Shown here: one piece after another, positions 24,304-31,982 of the stretch
Position numbering within the stretch: the first letter of the stretch is position 1
Layout of the letters: the number at the start of each line of letters is the position of its first letter
From: CAYOPZ01 sp964406005
GTDB taxonomy: Bacteria > Bacteroidota > Bacteroidia > Bacteroidales > SM23-62
Direction of reading: 5' to 3'
Length of the DNA: 37,238 nt
Assembly: GCA_964406005.1 (NCBI GenBank)
Contig: CAYOPZ010000030.1
Location: forward strand, 1-37,238
Program-made: the position numbers and the translations under genes
Notes under the pieces: model-generated
The model's input: the letters and a program-made list of their open reading frames with translations, nothing else
Database searches by the model: none
Told to the model about the DNA's origin: nothing

Positions 24304-25321
24304 CATTGACCTCTTTTTCAAGACGTATCCCGAACATTTTTTCAACATCATCTGTGATGCTGCCGGCCAGTTCCAGGATATCCCGGCCGCTTGCATTTCC
24401 GTGGTTCACAAGTACGAGAGCCTGTTTTTCCCAGGTTCCCGCATCGCCTTTCCTTTTCCCTTTCCAGCCGGTTTTTTCGATCAGCCATGCGGCGGGTATT
24501 TTCTTGCTGCCCGGCGGACCGGGATAGCAGGGCAGCCCGGGGTATTGCCTGCGCAAAGCCTCGTATTCTCCGGAAGGGACGACGGGATTCTTGAAAAAAC
24601 TGCCGGCATTGCCCAGTTCTGCCGGGTCCGGCAATTTGGATCTCCGGATCTCAATGACGGCTTCCCTGACCGTCTCCACGTCCTGCCTGTTTTTTTTTGA
24701 CATTATTTCCGCTACCCGGGGATAGCCGAGGTTCAGCCGGGGCTGTTTCGAAAGCCGGAAAACGACCGAGGTGATGATGCACTTGTCCTTCCAGCCATGC
24801 TTAAAGATGCTGTCGCGGTAGGCAAACTTGCAGGCTTCATTACCGAATACAAGTTTTTGCCCTGTGAGTGCATCCGTGGCAAGAACCTCGTGTATGCTCC
24901 GGCACACCTCCATTCCGTATGCGCCTATGTTCTGAATGGGGCTCGAACCCACGGACCCCGGGATAAGGGAAAGGTTCTCTATACCCCCGAAGCCCCAGCC
25001 GGTGGCCCAGCCCACGAATTCGTCCCAGTTCTCCCCTGCGCCCGCCCTGACAAGCACGCTCTCCCGGTCCTCCCTGATAATTTCCCTGCCCAGGATGGCA
25101 GGCCTGACTACCAGTCCACTGAAATCACCTGAAAATAAAATATTGCTGCCTTCCCCGATGATCAGGTTCCTGCCTTTTCTGAAGTCTGGTTCCCGGATGA
25201 CGGAACGGATGTCCCTGACCGTCCTGCATTCGCAATACCGGTCTGCCGTTACATCGAGCTGAAATGTATTTAAATGTCTGAGTGAATGATGTTGAAGGAT
25301 CTCCGGCATGGCTGGTGTCAT
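24296..25321 (-). CDS. murB: UDP-N-acetylmuramate dehydrogenase MurB
   Basis: 341 residues from the ATG at 25321, or 337 from the ATG at 25309 (MPEILQHHSLRHLNTF). Either fits the family length. Seen: LIIGEGSNILFSG and SLIPGSVGSSPIQNIGAYG for FAD binding, FAYRDSIFK for the substrate, the proton donor Ser in NAGSFFKNP, and a C-terminal NHGNASGRDILELA. It reduces UDP-GlcNAc-enolpyruvate to UDP-MurNAc with NADPH in the cytosol, a committed step of peptidoglycan synthesis. The frame stays open upstream to 26392, but that part is antisense to the glycosyltransferase gene and not part of MurB. A -7 box at 25328-25335 makes the shorter start, or a leaderless message, likely. Confidence 0.94.
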   Translation of the reverse strand: MTPAMPEILQHHSLRHLNTFQLDVTADRYCECRTVRDIRSVIREPDFRKGRNLIIGEGSNILFSGDFSGLVVRPAILGREIIREDRESVLVRAGAGENWDEFVGWATGWGFGGIENLSLIPGSVGSSPIQNIGAYGMEVCRSIHEVLATDALTGQKLVFGNEACKFAYRDSIFKHGWKDKCIITSVVFRLSKQPRLNLGYPRVAEIMSKKNRQDVETVREAVIEIRRSKLPDPAELGNAGSFFKNPVVPSGEYEALRRQYPGLPCYPGPPGSKKIPAAWLIEKTGWKGKRKGDAGTWEKQALVLVNHGNASGRDILELAGSITDDVEKMFGIRLEKEVNVI

Positions 25322-25327
25322 ACCTTT

Positions 25328-25335
25328 CAAAGTTA
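25328..25335 (-). promoter_or_regulatory. -7 promoter box for murB
   Basis: The minus strand reads TAACTTTG, an exact TAnnTTTG, 6 bases before the first murB ATG and 18 before the second. No -33 TTG is found at 19-21 bases. If real, transcription starts close to 25321. Confidence 0.35.
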
Positions 25336-25363
25336 GGCTGTTTTTTTTAAATTGTGAAGGCAT

Positions 25364-26494
25364 ATGTTCACCGCAATGGGAGGAAGGAAAATATATCTGG
25401 CCGTCAGCACGGACCTTGTGATCGACCAGCGCGTTCACCGGACGGCAATGACCCTGACCGAGGCCGGGGCCGCTTCCGTGCTTGTTGGCAGGTTGCTTCC
25501 CGGAAGCCGGGAAATGGATGCCCGTCCCTATGATGTGAAACGTCTCCGCCTGGTGTTCCGTAAAGGTTTCATGTTCTATGCCTGCTTCAATTTCAGGCTG
25601 GCCTGGTTCCTGATGTTCCGGAAAATCCGCATGCTTGTTGCCAATGATCTGGATACCCTTCCGGCCTGTTATCTTGTCTCCAGGCTCAAGGGTGTCAGCC
25701 TGGTATATGACAGTCATGAATATTTCACCGAGGTCCCGGAGCTGTCGGGCAGGAGATTCGTTCGGAGCATCTGGAGGGGGATAGAAAGATGCCTGTTGCC
25801 GTCCGTTAAACACAGCTATACAGTCTGCCGCTCCATTGCAGATGCCTATAACGGGAAATACGGGATGTCCATGAAGGTCGTCAGGAATCTTCCGCCGGCC
25901 CGGAAGGAGGAGACCCGGTCCCGGGACCTCCCTGACAGCGGTCATGTCATCATTTACCAGGGGACGCTGAATGCAGGCAGGGGCCTGGATCTTATGATAA
26001 GGGCAATGCAATACCTGGAAGGATTTCGTTTCCGGATTTTCGGCGACGGTCCGGTCTTTTCCGAACTGGTCCGGTTGCGCGACCGTCTGGATGTGGGCGG
26101 ACGGGTGGAATTCATGGGACGGATACCCTTTGGCGTTCTCGGGGAGCATACCCGGCGGGCTTCGCTCGGAATATCCCTTGAAGAGAACGCCGGGCTGAAT
26201 TATTATTATGCCCTGCCCAACAAGCTGTTCGACTACATCCAGGCACAGATCCCGGTGCTGGTATCCGACCTGCCGGAAATGCGCAGTATTGTCGAGCAGT
26301 ACGGGATAGGGGAGGTTCTTGCCGGCCGGGAACCCGAAATGCTGGCAGAACAGGTAAGACGGATGATGCATGACCGGGAGCAGCGGGTTCAATGGAAAAA
26401 GAACCTGGAGGATGCTGCCGGTGAATTATGCTGGGAAAAAGAGGAAGGAAAGCTGAAGGATGTCTATCGCGGGGCGGGGCTTATCCTTACGTGA
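25364..26494 (+). CDS. GT4-type glycosyltransferase
   Basis: 376 residues, GT-B fold of two Rossmann halves. The N-terminal half begins KIYLAVSTDLVIDQRVHRTA and has LVANDLDTLPACYLVSRLKG and LVYDSHEYFTEVPEL, typical of acceptor-side domains. The C-terminal half starts VIIYQGTLNAGRGLDLMIRAM and contains RIFGDGPVFSEL, VEFMGRIPF and the donor-binding acidic region LGISLEENAGLNYYYALPNKL with FDYIQAQIPVL. Such enzymes use a nucleotide sugar to build surface glycans or glycolipids in the cytosol. The substrate is unknown and no glycan cluster surrounds it. It is divergent from murB (42 bases). The start could also be the in-frame ATG at 25376 (MGGRKIYLAV). Confidence 0.87.
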   Translation: MFTAMGGRKIYLAVSTDLVIDQRVHRTAMTLTEAGAASVLVGRLLPGSREMDARPYDVKRLRLVFRKGFMFYACFNFRLAWFLMFRKIRMLVANDLDTLPACYLVSRLKGVSLVYDSHEYFTEVPELSGRRFVRSIWRGIERCLLPSVKHSYTVCRSIADAYNGKYGMSMKVVRNLPPARKEETRSRDLPDSGHVIIYQGTLNAGRGLDLMIRAMQYLEGFRFRIFGDGPVFSELVRLRDRLDVGGRVEFMGRIPFGVLGEHTRRASLGISLEENAGLNYYYALPNKLFDYIQAQIPVLVSDLPEMRSIVEQYGIGEVLAGREPEMLAEQVRRMMHDREQRVQWKKNLEDAAGELCWEKEEGKLKDVYRGAGLILT

Positions 26495-26506
26495 GTGCCC
26501 GGTCAT

Positions 26507-27649
26507 TCAAGGGATATCCACTTCCCTGGAGATCAGTTCATCGAAACTCTCCGGATCCGTAACGCCTTCCGTATTGAAAACAAGTACCCTCGAGGTGTTG
26601 TCGAGCCCGATTTCGGATTTTACATCCTCCAGGGATTCATCACATGAAAGTGCTGCCAGTCCGGCGAGACCCGCAGAGCCCGCTTCCCCTGAAAAGATCT
26701 GTTTATCCTTTTTAAAGGGATAATACATGTATTGCATGGCCTTGATGGCATAAGTGTCCGGGATGGAAAGGAAGAGGTCGACCCCGTCTTTCAGTATGTT
26801 CCAGGCAAGCAGGGAAGGTGTCCCGCAATTGAGGCCGGTCATGATGGTCTGCTGGGATTGCCTGGTTCTGACCAGCGATTTTTGCTTGCAGGACTCGAGT
26901 AAGGCATTTGATTCATTGGGCTCGACCACTACCAGTTTTGGCATTTTCCGCGGGTAACGGTTCCGGTAATAGGCCACTACGGACGACGCCCATGTCCCGA
27001 CTCCGGACTGAAGGAAGACAAAATCGATACCGGGTTCCCTGGGGGAATGAAGACTGTCCTCGAGCTCGTTCATCATGGTTTTATAACCTGTCGTGATCAG
27101 GGTGGGGATCTCCGTATATCCTTCCCAGGAAGTGTCCTGTACAAGCATGTACCCTTTCTTTTCGGCATCTTCCCTGGCACGCTGCACGGTCATGTCGTAG
27201 TCGCCGTCGACAAGCACGACCTGTGCCCTGAATTTCCTGATGTTCCTGATCCTGGCATCGGCTGTATTTGCGGGCAGGTAGATGACCGCTTTCTGTTTGG
27301 CCTTTCTTGTCGCCCAGGCAACGGACCGTCCGTGATTCCCGTCCGATGCGGTACAAAAGGTGGCTTTTCCATTCAGTGTTTCGCTGACCTTGTATATGGC
27401 GAAACTTGCCCCGAGTGCCTTGAACGTATTCATCCTGAAACGCTTGGATTCGTCCTTTACATAGAGCTCTTTGATGCCGAGTCGTTTTGCAAGTCTGGGA
27501 AGCGAAACCAGCGGAGTCGGCTCGTATTTCCTCAATTTACGGTGATAGGCGATGGGATCCTCATTCCTGTAGACCTTGTTGAACTTCCGATCCAGGGTGA
27601 ATCCGTTCCGGTTCGACGGATTCAGAAAGAAATGACAGGTATCGGGCAT
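26507..27649 (-). CDS. dpaL: Diaminopropionate ammonia-lyase
   Basis: 380 residues of the fold-type II PLP family. The Schiff-base Lys77 lies in NTFKALGASFAIYK, preceded by PTPLVSLPRLAKRLGIKELYVKDES. The phosphate-binding and catalytic regions follow: TASDGNHGRSVAWA, DGDYDMTVQRA and QDTSWEGYTEIPTLI, which is typical of this lyase, then FLQSGVGTWASSV and TGLNCGTPSLLAW. The enzyme splits 2,3-diaminopropionate (and often D-serine) into pyruvate and two ammonia. No transport or regulatory genes for this amino acid are next to it. It lies 18 bases after the sucB stop region on the same strand, so read-through from the 2-oxoglutarate dehydrogenase genes would make a three-gene unit that feeds pyruvate and ammonia. 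Confidence 0.92.
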   Translation of the reverse strand: MPDTCHFFLNPSNRNGFTLDRKFNKVYRNEDPIAYHRKLRKYEPTPLVSLPRLAKRLGIKELYVKDESKRFRMNTFKALGASFAIYKVSETLNGKATFCTASDGNHGRSVAWATRKAKQKAVIYLPANTADARIRNIRKFRAQVVLVDGDYDMTVQRAREDAEKKGYMLVQDTSWEGYTEIPTLITTGYKTMMNELEDSLHSPREPGIDFVFLQSGVGTWASSVVAYYRNRYPRKMPKLVVVEPNESNALLESCKQKSLVRTRQSQQTIMTGLNCGTPSLLAWNILKDGVDLFLSIPDTYAIKAMQYMYYPFKKDKQIFSGEAGSAGLAGLAALSCDESLEDVKSEIGLDNTSRVLVFNTEGVTDPESFDELISREVDIP

Positions 27650-27667
27650 GGCGGTACGGTTGATATG

Positions 27668-28909
27668 TTAAAGATCCAATAATATCCTTTCAGGGTCAAT
27701 TCCATTGAATAGCAGCTCAACGGGGTTTTCTATCCCTTCCCTGACCTTTACGAGGAAAGTGACCGAATCCCGGCCATCCACCAGGCGGTGATCATATGAC
27801 AGGGCAATGTACATCATGGGGCGGATCACGATCTGTCCGCTTGAAACCACAGGTCTTTCCACAATATTATGCATGCCCAGTATGGCTGACTGCGGTGGAT
27901 TGATAAGGGGCGTGGAGAGAAGGGAACCGAAAACTCCCCCGTTGGTTATGGTGAAAGTGCCTCCTGCCATATCTTCCAGACCCATTCTTGCTGCCCGGGC
28001 TTTGTCCGCGAGTTGCAGGATTGTTTTCTCAATCTCCGCCAGGCTCATGCTTTCCGCATTCCGTATGACAGGTACCATCAATCCCTTGTCCGTTTGAACG
28101 GCAATGCCCACGTCACAGAATTCGGGAGTAACGACCTCATCTCCTTCAATCCTGGAGTTCACTTTCGGAAAAACGAGGAGGGCTTCGGTAACCGCTTTTA
28201 CAAAGAATGACATAAATCCGAGCTTGATCCCGTGTTTTTCCGTAAATGCCTGCTGGTATGTCTTTCTCAGCCGGATCACCTCGCTCATGTCCGCCTCGTT
28301 GAATGTGGTCAGCATGGCGGTTTCGTTTCTTACGGCCACCATCCGCTGAGCCAGCTTCCGCCGGAGATTGCTCATCCGCGCCCGGCTTTCGTTCCTGGAT
28401 CTGTTTCCCGGGGAATCCGGAAGAACCGTTGTTCCGGTTCGATGGAGGGCACGCTGAACATCCTTCGTGGTAATCCTTTGACTCCCCCCGGCAATGTCCC
28501 CGGCCGACAGGTTATGATCTTCCATCATTTTCGCTGCCAGAGGGGAAATCTTTGCTTTCGGCCTGTTTTCCGAAGAAGGTTGCCCGTCCTTTCGTCCGGC
28601 TGTTTCCTTCCGGATTTCCTCCACGGGTTCCTTCTCCGGAGCCTTCCCCGCTTTTTTTACCGGAGGGGCTTTGGCGGACGTATCGATGGTGCAGGCGACG
28701 GTCCCGACCCTGATGCTTTCGGCTGTTCCGGAGAGGATTTTAATCCGTCCTGATTCTTCCGCGATGAGAGGGAGTGTGGCTTTGTCCGATTCGACTTCCG
28801 CGATTTCCTGGTCCTTCTCAACATAGTCTCCGTCTTCCACCAGCCAATCTGCAATTTCAACTTCTGAGACGGATTCACCGGGACTCGGTACTTTGATCTC
28901 AACAATCAT
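27668..28909 (-). CDS. sucB: 2-oxoglutarate dehydrogenase E2, dihydrolipoyl succinyltransferase
   Basis: 413 residues from the ATG at 28909 (MIVEIKVPSPGESVSEVEIA). A reading to 29032 would add 41 residues that look non-coding and overlap the sucA end. The lipoyl domain (1-75) has Lys43 in EVESDKATLPL. A flexible Ala/Pro/Lys-rich linker is followed by the E3-binding region (KISPLAAKMMEDHNLSAGDI) and the catalytic domain ending in SYDHRLVDGRDSVTFL, with the active His and Asp. It transfers the succinyl group from lipoamide to CoA. The PSPGESVSEVEIA start marks the succinyl, not acetyl, branch. It is 47 bases downstream of sucA. The E3 gene is not in the window. Confidence 0.95.
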   Translation of the reverse strand: MIVEIKVPSPGESVSEVEIADWLVEDGDYVEKDQEIAEVESDKATLPLIAEESGRIKILSGTAESIRVGTVACTIDTSAKAPPVKKAGKAPEKEPVEEIRKETAGRKDGQPSSENRPKAKISPLAAKMMEDHNLSAGDIAGGSQRITTKDVQRALHRTGTTVLPDSPGNRSRNESRARMSNLRRKLAQRMVAVRNETAMLTTFNEADMSEVIRLRKTYQQAFTEKHGIKLGFMSFFVKAVTEALLVFPKVNSRIEGDEVVTPEFCDVGIAVQTDKGLMVPVIRNAESMSLAEIEKTILQLADKARAARMGLEDMAGGTFTITNGGVFGSLLSTPLINPPQSAILGMHNIVERPVVSSGQIVIRPMMYIALSYDHRLVDGRDSVTFLVKVREGIENPVELLFNGIDPERILLDL

Positions 28910-28956
28910 CGGGAAGGGTTTTACAGGCGAAATGTAATAATTTGTGATGGATTTTC

Positions 28957-31782
28957 TTAATTCTTCCGGAAATATTGGTGTGCCTTCAGTATTTCCTGCC
29001 TTGACTTTCCGACAACGCATTGCAGGCCGCAATAGACATTATTCAGTTCGCAATCGCATTTCCTGAAAACCTTCTGAATGATCTCTTCCTGCCCTATGAG
29101 ATGGATGCGGAACAGGCCGGTCGCAGGACTGCCGCTTGTCTGCCGTGTGACCGGTTCAATGTTGATGCCGGTCATTTCGTGCTGGATATGACGCCAGGCT
29201 CCCATATTCTCGGGTTCTTCCTGAACCCACAGGGAAAGCAGGTTGTTTTTATACTTCCTGTGTACCTTCCTGATCTCTTCTATGGGGAACGGGTGCAGTT
29301 GTTCCACACGGACAAGGGCCACATCGCGGGCATTGAATTCCTTTTTCCTGGCAAGCAGGTCATAATAAACCTTGCCCGAACAATAAACGACCCGCCTTAC
29401 CTGGCTGACATCCACGTCCGGGTCGTCCAGAACCTCGAAGAAAGTATCGTTTTCGAGATCCTCCAGGGTGGAAATGCACTCCGGGTGCCGGAGCAGGCTT
29501 TTGGGAGTAAAAACGATGAGGGGGACACGGTAATTCGCATAAAGGTGCTTTCTGAATATATGGAACAGGTTGGCGGGAGTCGTACAGTTCACAATATGCA
29601 TATTGTTGCGTGCGGCCATGGACAGGAACCTTTCGATACGGGCGCTTGAATGTTCCGGTCCCTGCCCTTCGAATCCGTGAGGCAGGAGCACGACAAGCCC
29701 GTTCATCAATCCCCACTTCTCTTCGGCCGAACTGATATACTGGTCGAAGATTACCTGCGCAACATTATGAAAATCCCCGAACTGCGCCTCCCATACCGTC
29801 AGTCCCTTCGGTACTGCAAGTGCATACCCGTATTCGAATCCCAGTACCCCGTATTCGGAAAGAGGGGAGTTATATATATGGAAGCTGGCTTTTGCTTCTT
29901 CGAGGTTCTGAAGAGGTATGAAAAGCTGGTCTGTATCGTCGATCACAAACCCGGCATGACGATGTGAGAATGTGCCCCTGACGGAATCCTGCCCGGATAT
30001 GCGTACCGGGTATCCTTCCGTGAGAAGTGTACCGTATGCCAGCAGTTCGCCCATGGCCCAGTCGATCCGGTTGTCAAGGATGGCTTTCTTCCTTTCCTCT
30101 ACCAGCTTTGTTGTTTTGCTGAAAAACTTCTTGTCTCCGGGCAGACGGTTCATCTGTTCTGCCACGGCAAGAAGCTTCTCCCTGGTTACCCCGGTATGTA
30201 CATGCTTTCTGAAATCCGCCCGTGAAGCATATTTCAGCCCTTTCCAGTCTTCTTTCAGAAACTGCTGGATGTATACCTTTTTGAGCTTTTTGGATACCTG
30301 GAATTTTTCTTCGAGAATTTCCTCATAGTCCTTTTCGATCTGTACGATTTCATCCCGGGTATAGATCTTGTTCTCCGTCAGGTGCCGGCTGTATATGTCC
30401 CTGGGATTTGGATGCACGGCGATCGCCTTGTACAGCAGGGGCTGGGTAAAGCGGGGTTCATCCCCTTCGTTGTGGCCGTATTTCCGGTAGCAAAGGATAT
30501 CTATGAATACATCGGTATGGAAATGCTGCCGGTATTCCATGGCCATACTCAGGGTGTGTACCAGCGCCTCCACGTCATCTCCGTTCACATGGAAGATGGG
30601 TGCCTTGGTGACCTTTCCGATGTCCGTACAGTAGGTGCTTGAACGGGCATCGAGGTAATTGGTGGTGAATCCGATCTGGTTATTGATCACAAGGTGAATT
30701 GTTCCGCCCGTTTTATAACCCTGCAGGTCGTACATCTGGATCACTTCATATACGACTCCCTGTGCGGCAATGGCTGCATCCCCATGGATGAGGATGGGGG
30801 CCAGGCAATTGAAGTCCCCTCCGTACTTATGGTCGATTTTTGCGCGTGCGAGCCCCTGGATAACAGGCGTAACCGCCTCCAGGTGGGAAGGATTCGGGGC
30901 CAGGCTCAGCCTGACTTCTTTCCCTGACACCGTCCTGACATCATTGACGTAGCCCAGGTGGTACTTGACATCCCCCAGGGTGATCCCTTCCTCGTATTCT
31001 TCCCCTTCGAATTCCCTGAATATATGCTCATAGGGCTTTTGCAATACGTTGGCAAGCACATTCAGCCTTCCCCGGTGCGACATCCCTATCATGTATTCCC
31101 GGATATTGAGCTCCGCCCCTTTTTCGATTACTGCGATGAGGGCGGGAATAAGGATCTCGGCACCTTCCAGTGAAAACCTCTTCTGGCCTACGAATTTCTT
31201 ATGGATGAATTTCTCAAAACCGACTGCATTCTTGAGGTGTATAAAGATTTCCTTTTGTTCCTCCGGGGAAAAAACAGTGCTGTTCTTTGTGCTTTCCATC
31301 CGTTCGCTGAGCCATTTTATTTTCTCCGGGCTCCGGATGAACATGTATTCCGCACCGATGGATCCGCAATAGGTTTGCCTGCAGTGATCCACGATGCTGC
31401 TCAGGGTGGCGGGACCGATACCGATCTCTTTCCCGGCATGGAACACCGTGTCCAGGTCTTCCCCGGAGAGGCCGTAGTTTTCCAGGTCGAGGGTGGGAAA
31501 ATATTTGCGGCGTATCCTGACCGGGTTGGTCTTGGTGAACAGGTGTCCCCTTTTCCGGTAGGCCTGGATCAGGTTGATTACCTTGAATTCCTTATCGAAG
31601 GTTTCCGAGCTGAGATCTTCCGCATAATTGTGCCGCGAGAACTCGAATCCCAGGAAGAACTGGCGCCAGCTTTCTTCGACCGAGCTGGGGTCTTTCAGGT
31701 ATTCCCTGTAAACGGCTTCGACGGTTTCGATATCGATATTCCCGAGGAAAGAGAGTTCATCCTGTTTCATTGCCTGGCCCAT
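28957..31782 (-). CDS. sucA: 2-oxoglutarate dehydrogenase E1
   Basis: 941 residues, normal length for SucA. Seen: an N-terminal E1/E2-contact motif (SFLGNIDIETVEAVYREYLKDPSSV), GMSHRGRLNVLANVL (about 230-245), the thiamine-diphosphate/Mg site HGDAAIAAQGVVYE (about 330) with NNQIGFTT (about 362), and the C-terminal transketolase-like part with FGDFHNVAQVIFDQYI, LPHGFEGQGPEHSSARIERFL and CSGKVYYDL. It decarboxylates 2-oxoglutarate and passes the succinyl group to E2 in the TCA cycle. The start could be the ATG at 31782 or the in-frame ATG at 31770 (MKQDELSF). A -7 box at 31799-31806 supports a promoter just upstream. The 3' end leads into sucB. Confidence 0.96.
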   Translation of the reverse strand: MGQAMKQDELSFLGNIDIETVEAVYREYLKDPSSVEESWRQFFLGFEFSRHNYAEDLSSETFDKEFKVINLIQAYRKRGHLFTKTNPVRIRRKYFPTLDLENYGLSGEDLDTVFHAGKEIGIGPATLSSIVDHCRQTYCGSIGAEYMFIRSPEKIKWLSERMESTKNSTVFSPEEQKEIFIHLKNAVGFEKFIHKKFVGQKRFSLEGAEILIPALIAVIEKGAELNIREYMIGMSHRGRLNVLANVLQKPYEHIFREFEGEEYEEGITLGDVKYHLGYVNDVRTVSGKEVRLSLAPNPSHLEAVTPVIQGLARAKIDHKYGGDFNCLAPILIHGDAAIAAQGVVYEVIQMYDLQGYKTGGTIHLVINNQIGFTTNYLDARSSTYCTDIGKVTKAPIFHVNGDDVEALVHTLSMAMEYRQHFHTDVFIDILCYRKYGHNEGDEPRFTQPLLYKAIAVHPNPRDIYSRHLTENKIYTRDEIVQIEKDYEEILEEKFQVSKKLKKVYIQQFLKEDWKGLKYASRADFRKHVHTGVTREKLLAVAEQMNRLPGDKKFFSKTTKLVEERKKAILDNRIDWAMGELLAYGTLLTEGYPVRISGQDSVRGTFSHRHAGFVIDDTDQLFIPLQNLEEAKASFHIYNSPLSEYGVLGFEYGYALAVPKGLTVWEAQFGDFHNVAQVIFDQYISSAEEKWGLMNGLVVLLPHGFEGQGPEHSSARIERFLSMAARNNMHIVNCTTPANLFHIFRKHLYANYRVPLIVFTPKSLLRHPECISTLEDLENDTFFEVLDDPDVDVSQVRRVVYCSGKVYYDLLARKKEFNARDVALVRVEQLHPFPIEEIRKVHRKYKNNLLSLWVQEEPENMGAWRHIQHEMTGINIEPVTRQTSGSPATGLFRIHLIGQEEIIQKVFRKCDCELNNVYCGLQCVVGKSRQEILKAHQYFRKN

Positions 31783-31798
31783 CTTCAGTACACCAGTG

Positions 31799-31806
31799 CA
31801 AAAGTA
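31799..31806 (-). promoter_or_regulatory. -7 promoter box for sucA
   Basis: The minus strand reads TACTTTTG, an exact TAnnTTTG, 16 bases before the ATG at 31782 and 28 before that at 31770. The -33 region is weak (TGTTAA at about 31823-31828). Confidence 0.45.
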
Positions 31807-31865
31807 GAAAAAGTTATGAGATTAACATTTTAAGGCTTAAATTAGGGTAGCGGAATCGATTATCG

Positions 31866-31940
31866 CAAAAAATGCGACCCGCAGGCCGCATTAAATGTTT
31901 TCACAACGGAATAATCCTTATTGTGAATTGCTTCAAATTG
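31866..31940 (-). ncRNA. tracrRNA of the type II CRISPR system (predicted)
   Basis: Minus strand, about 75 nt. It starts with an anti-repeat CAATTTGAAGCAATTCACAA, the complement of a sequence very like the 5' end of Bacteroidetes type II-C CRISPR repeats (GTTGTGA..TTGCTTTCAAATT). It continues with AAGGATTATTCC and GTTGTGAAAAC, a nexus-like part, and ends in a hairpin ATGCGGCC-TGC-GGGTCGCAT directly followed by TTTTTT (31872-31867), an intrinsic terminator. A -7 box TATATTTG lies 7 bases before the proposed 5' end. It is divergent from cas9, whose ATG is 43 bases away. The repeat comparison is from memory; the array itself is outside the window. Confidence 0.8.
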
Positions 31941-31946
31941 TAATAT

Positions 31947-31974
31947 CAAATATACAAAAATTGATTAAAACCAA
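31947..31974 (-). promoter_or_regulatory. Promoter of the tracrRNA
   Basis: On the minus strand: TTG (31974-31972), 17 bases, then TATATTTG (31954-31947), an exact -7 match with a slightly short spacer. It would start the RNA near 31940. The promoter ends 8 bases before the cas9 ATG on the opposite strand, so it overlaps the cas9 leader. Confidence 0.6.
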
Positions 31975-31982
31975 CTGCTGTA

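Noticed and set aside
25322..26392. Long N-terminal extension of the MurB frame (357 residues)
   Set aside because: It lies exactly antisense to the glycosyltransferase gene, has no recognisable domain, and MurB is already full length from 25321.
28910..29032. Upstream start for sucB
   Set aside because: The extra 41 residues look non-coding and run into sucA; the E2 lipoyl domain begins at once from 28909.
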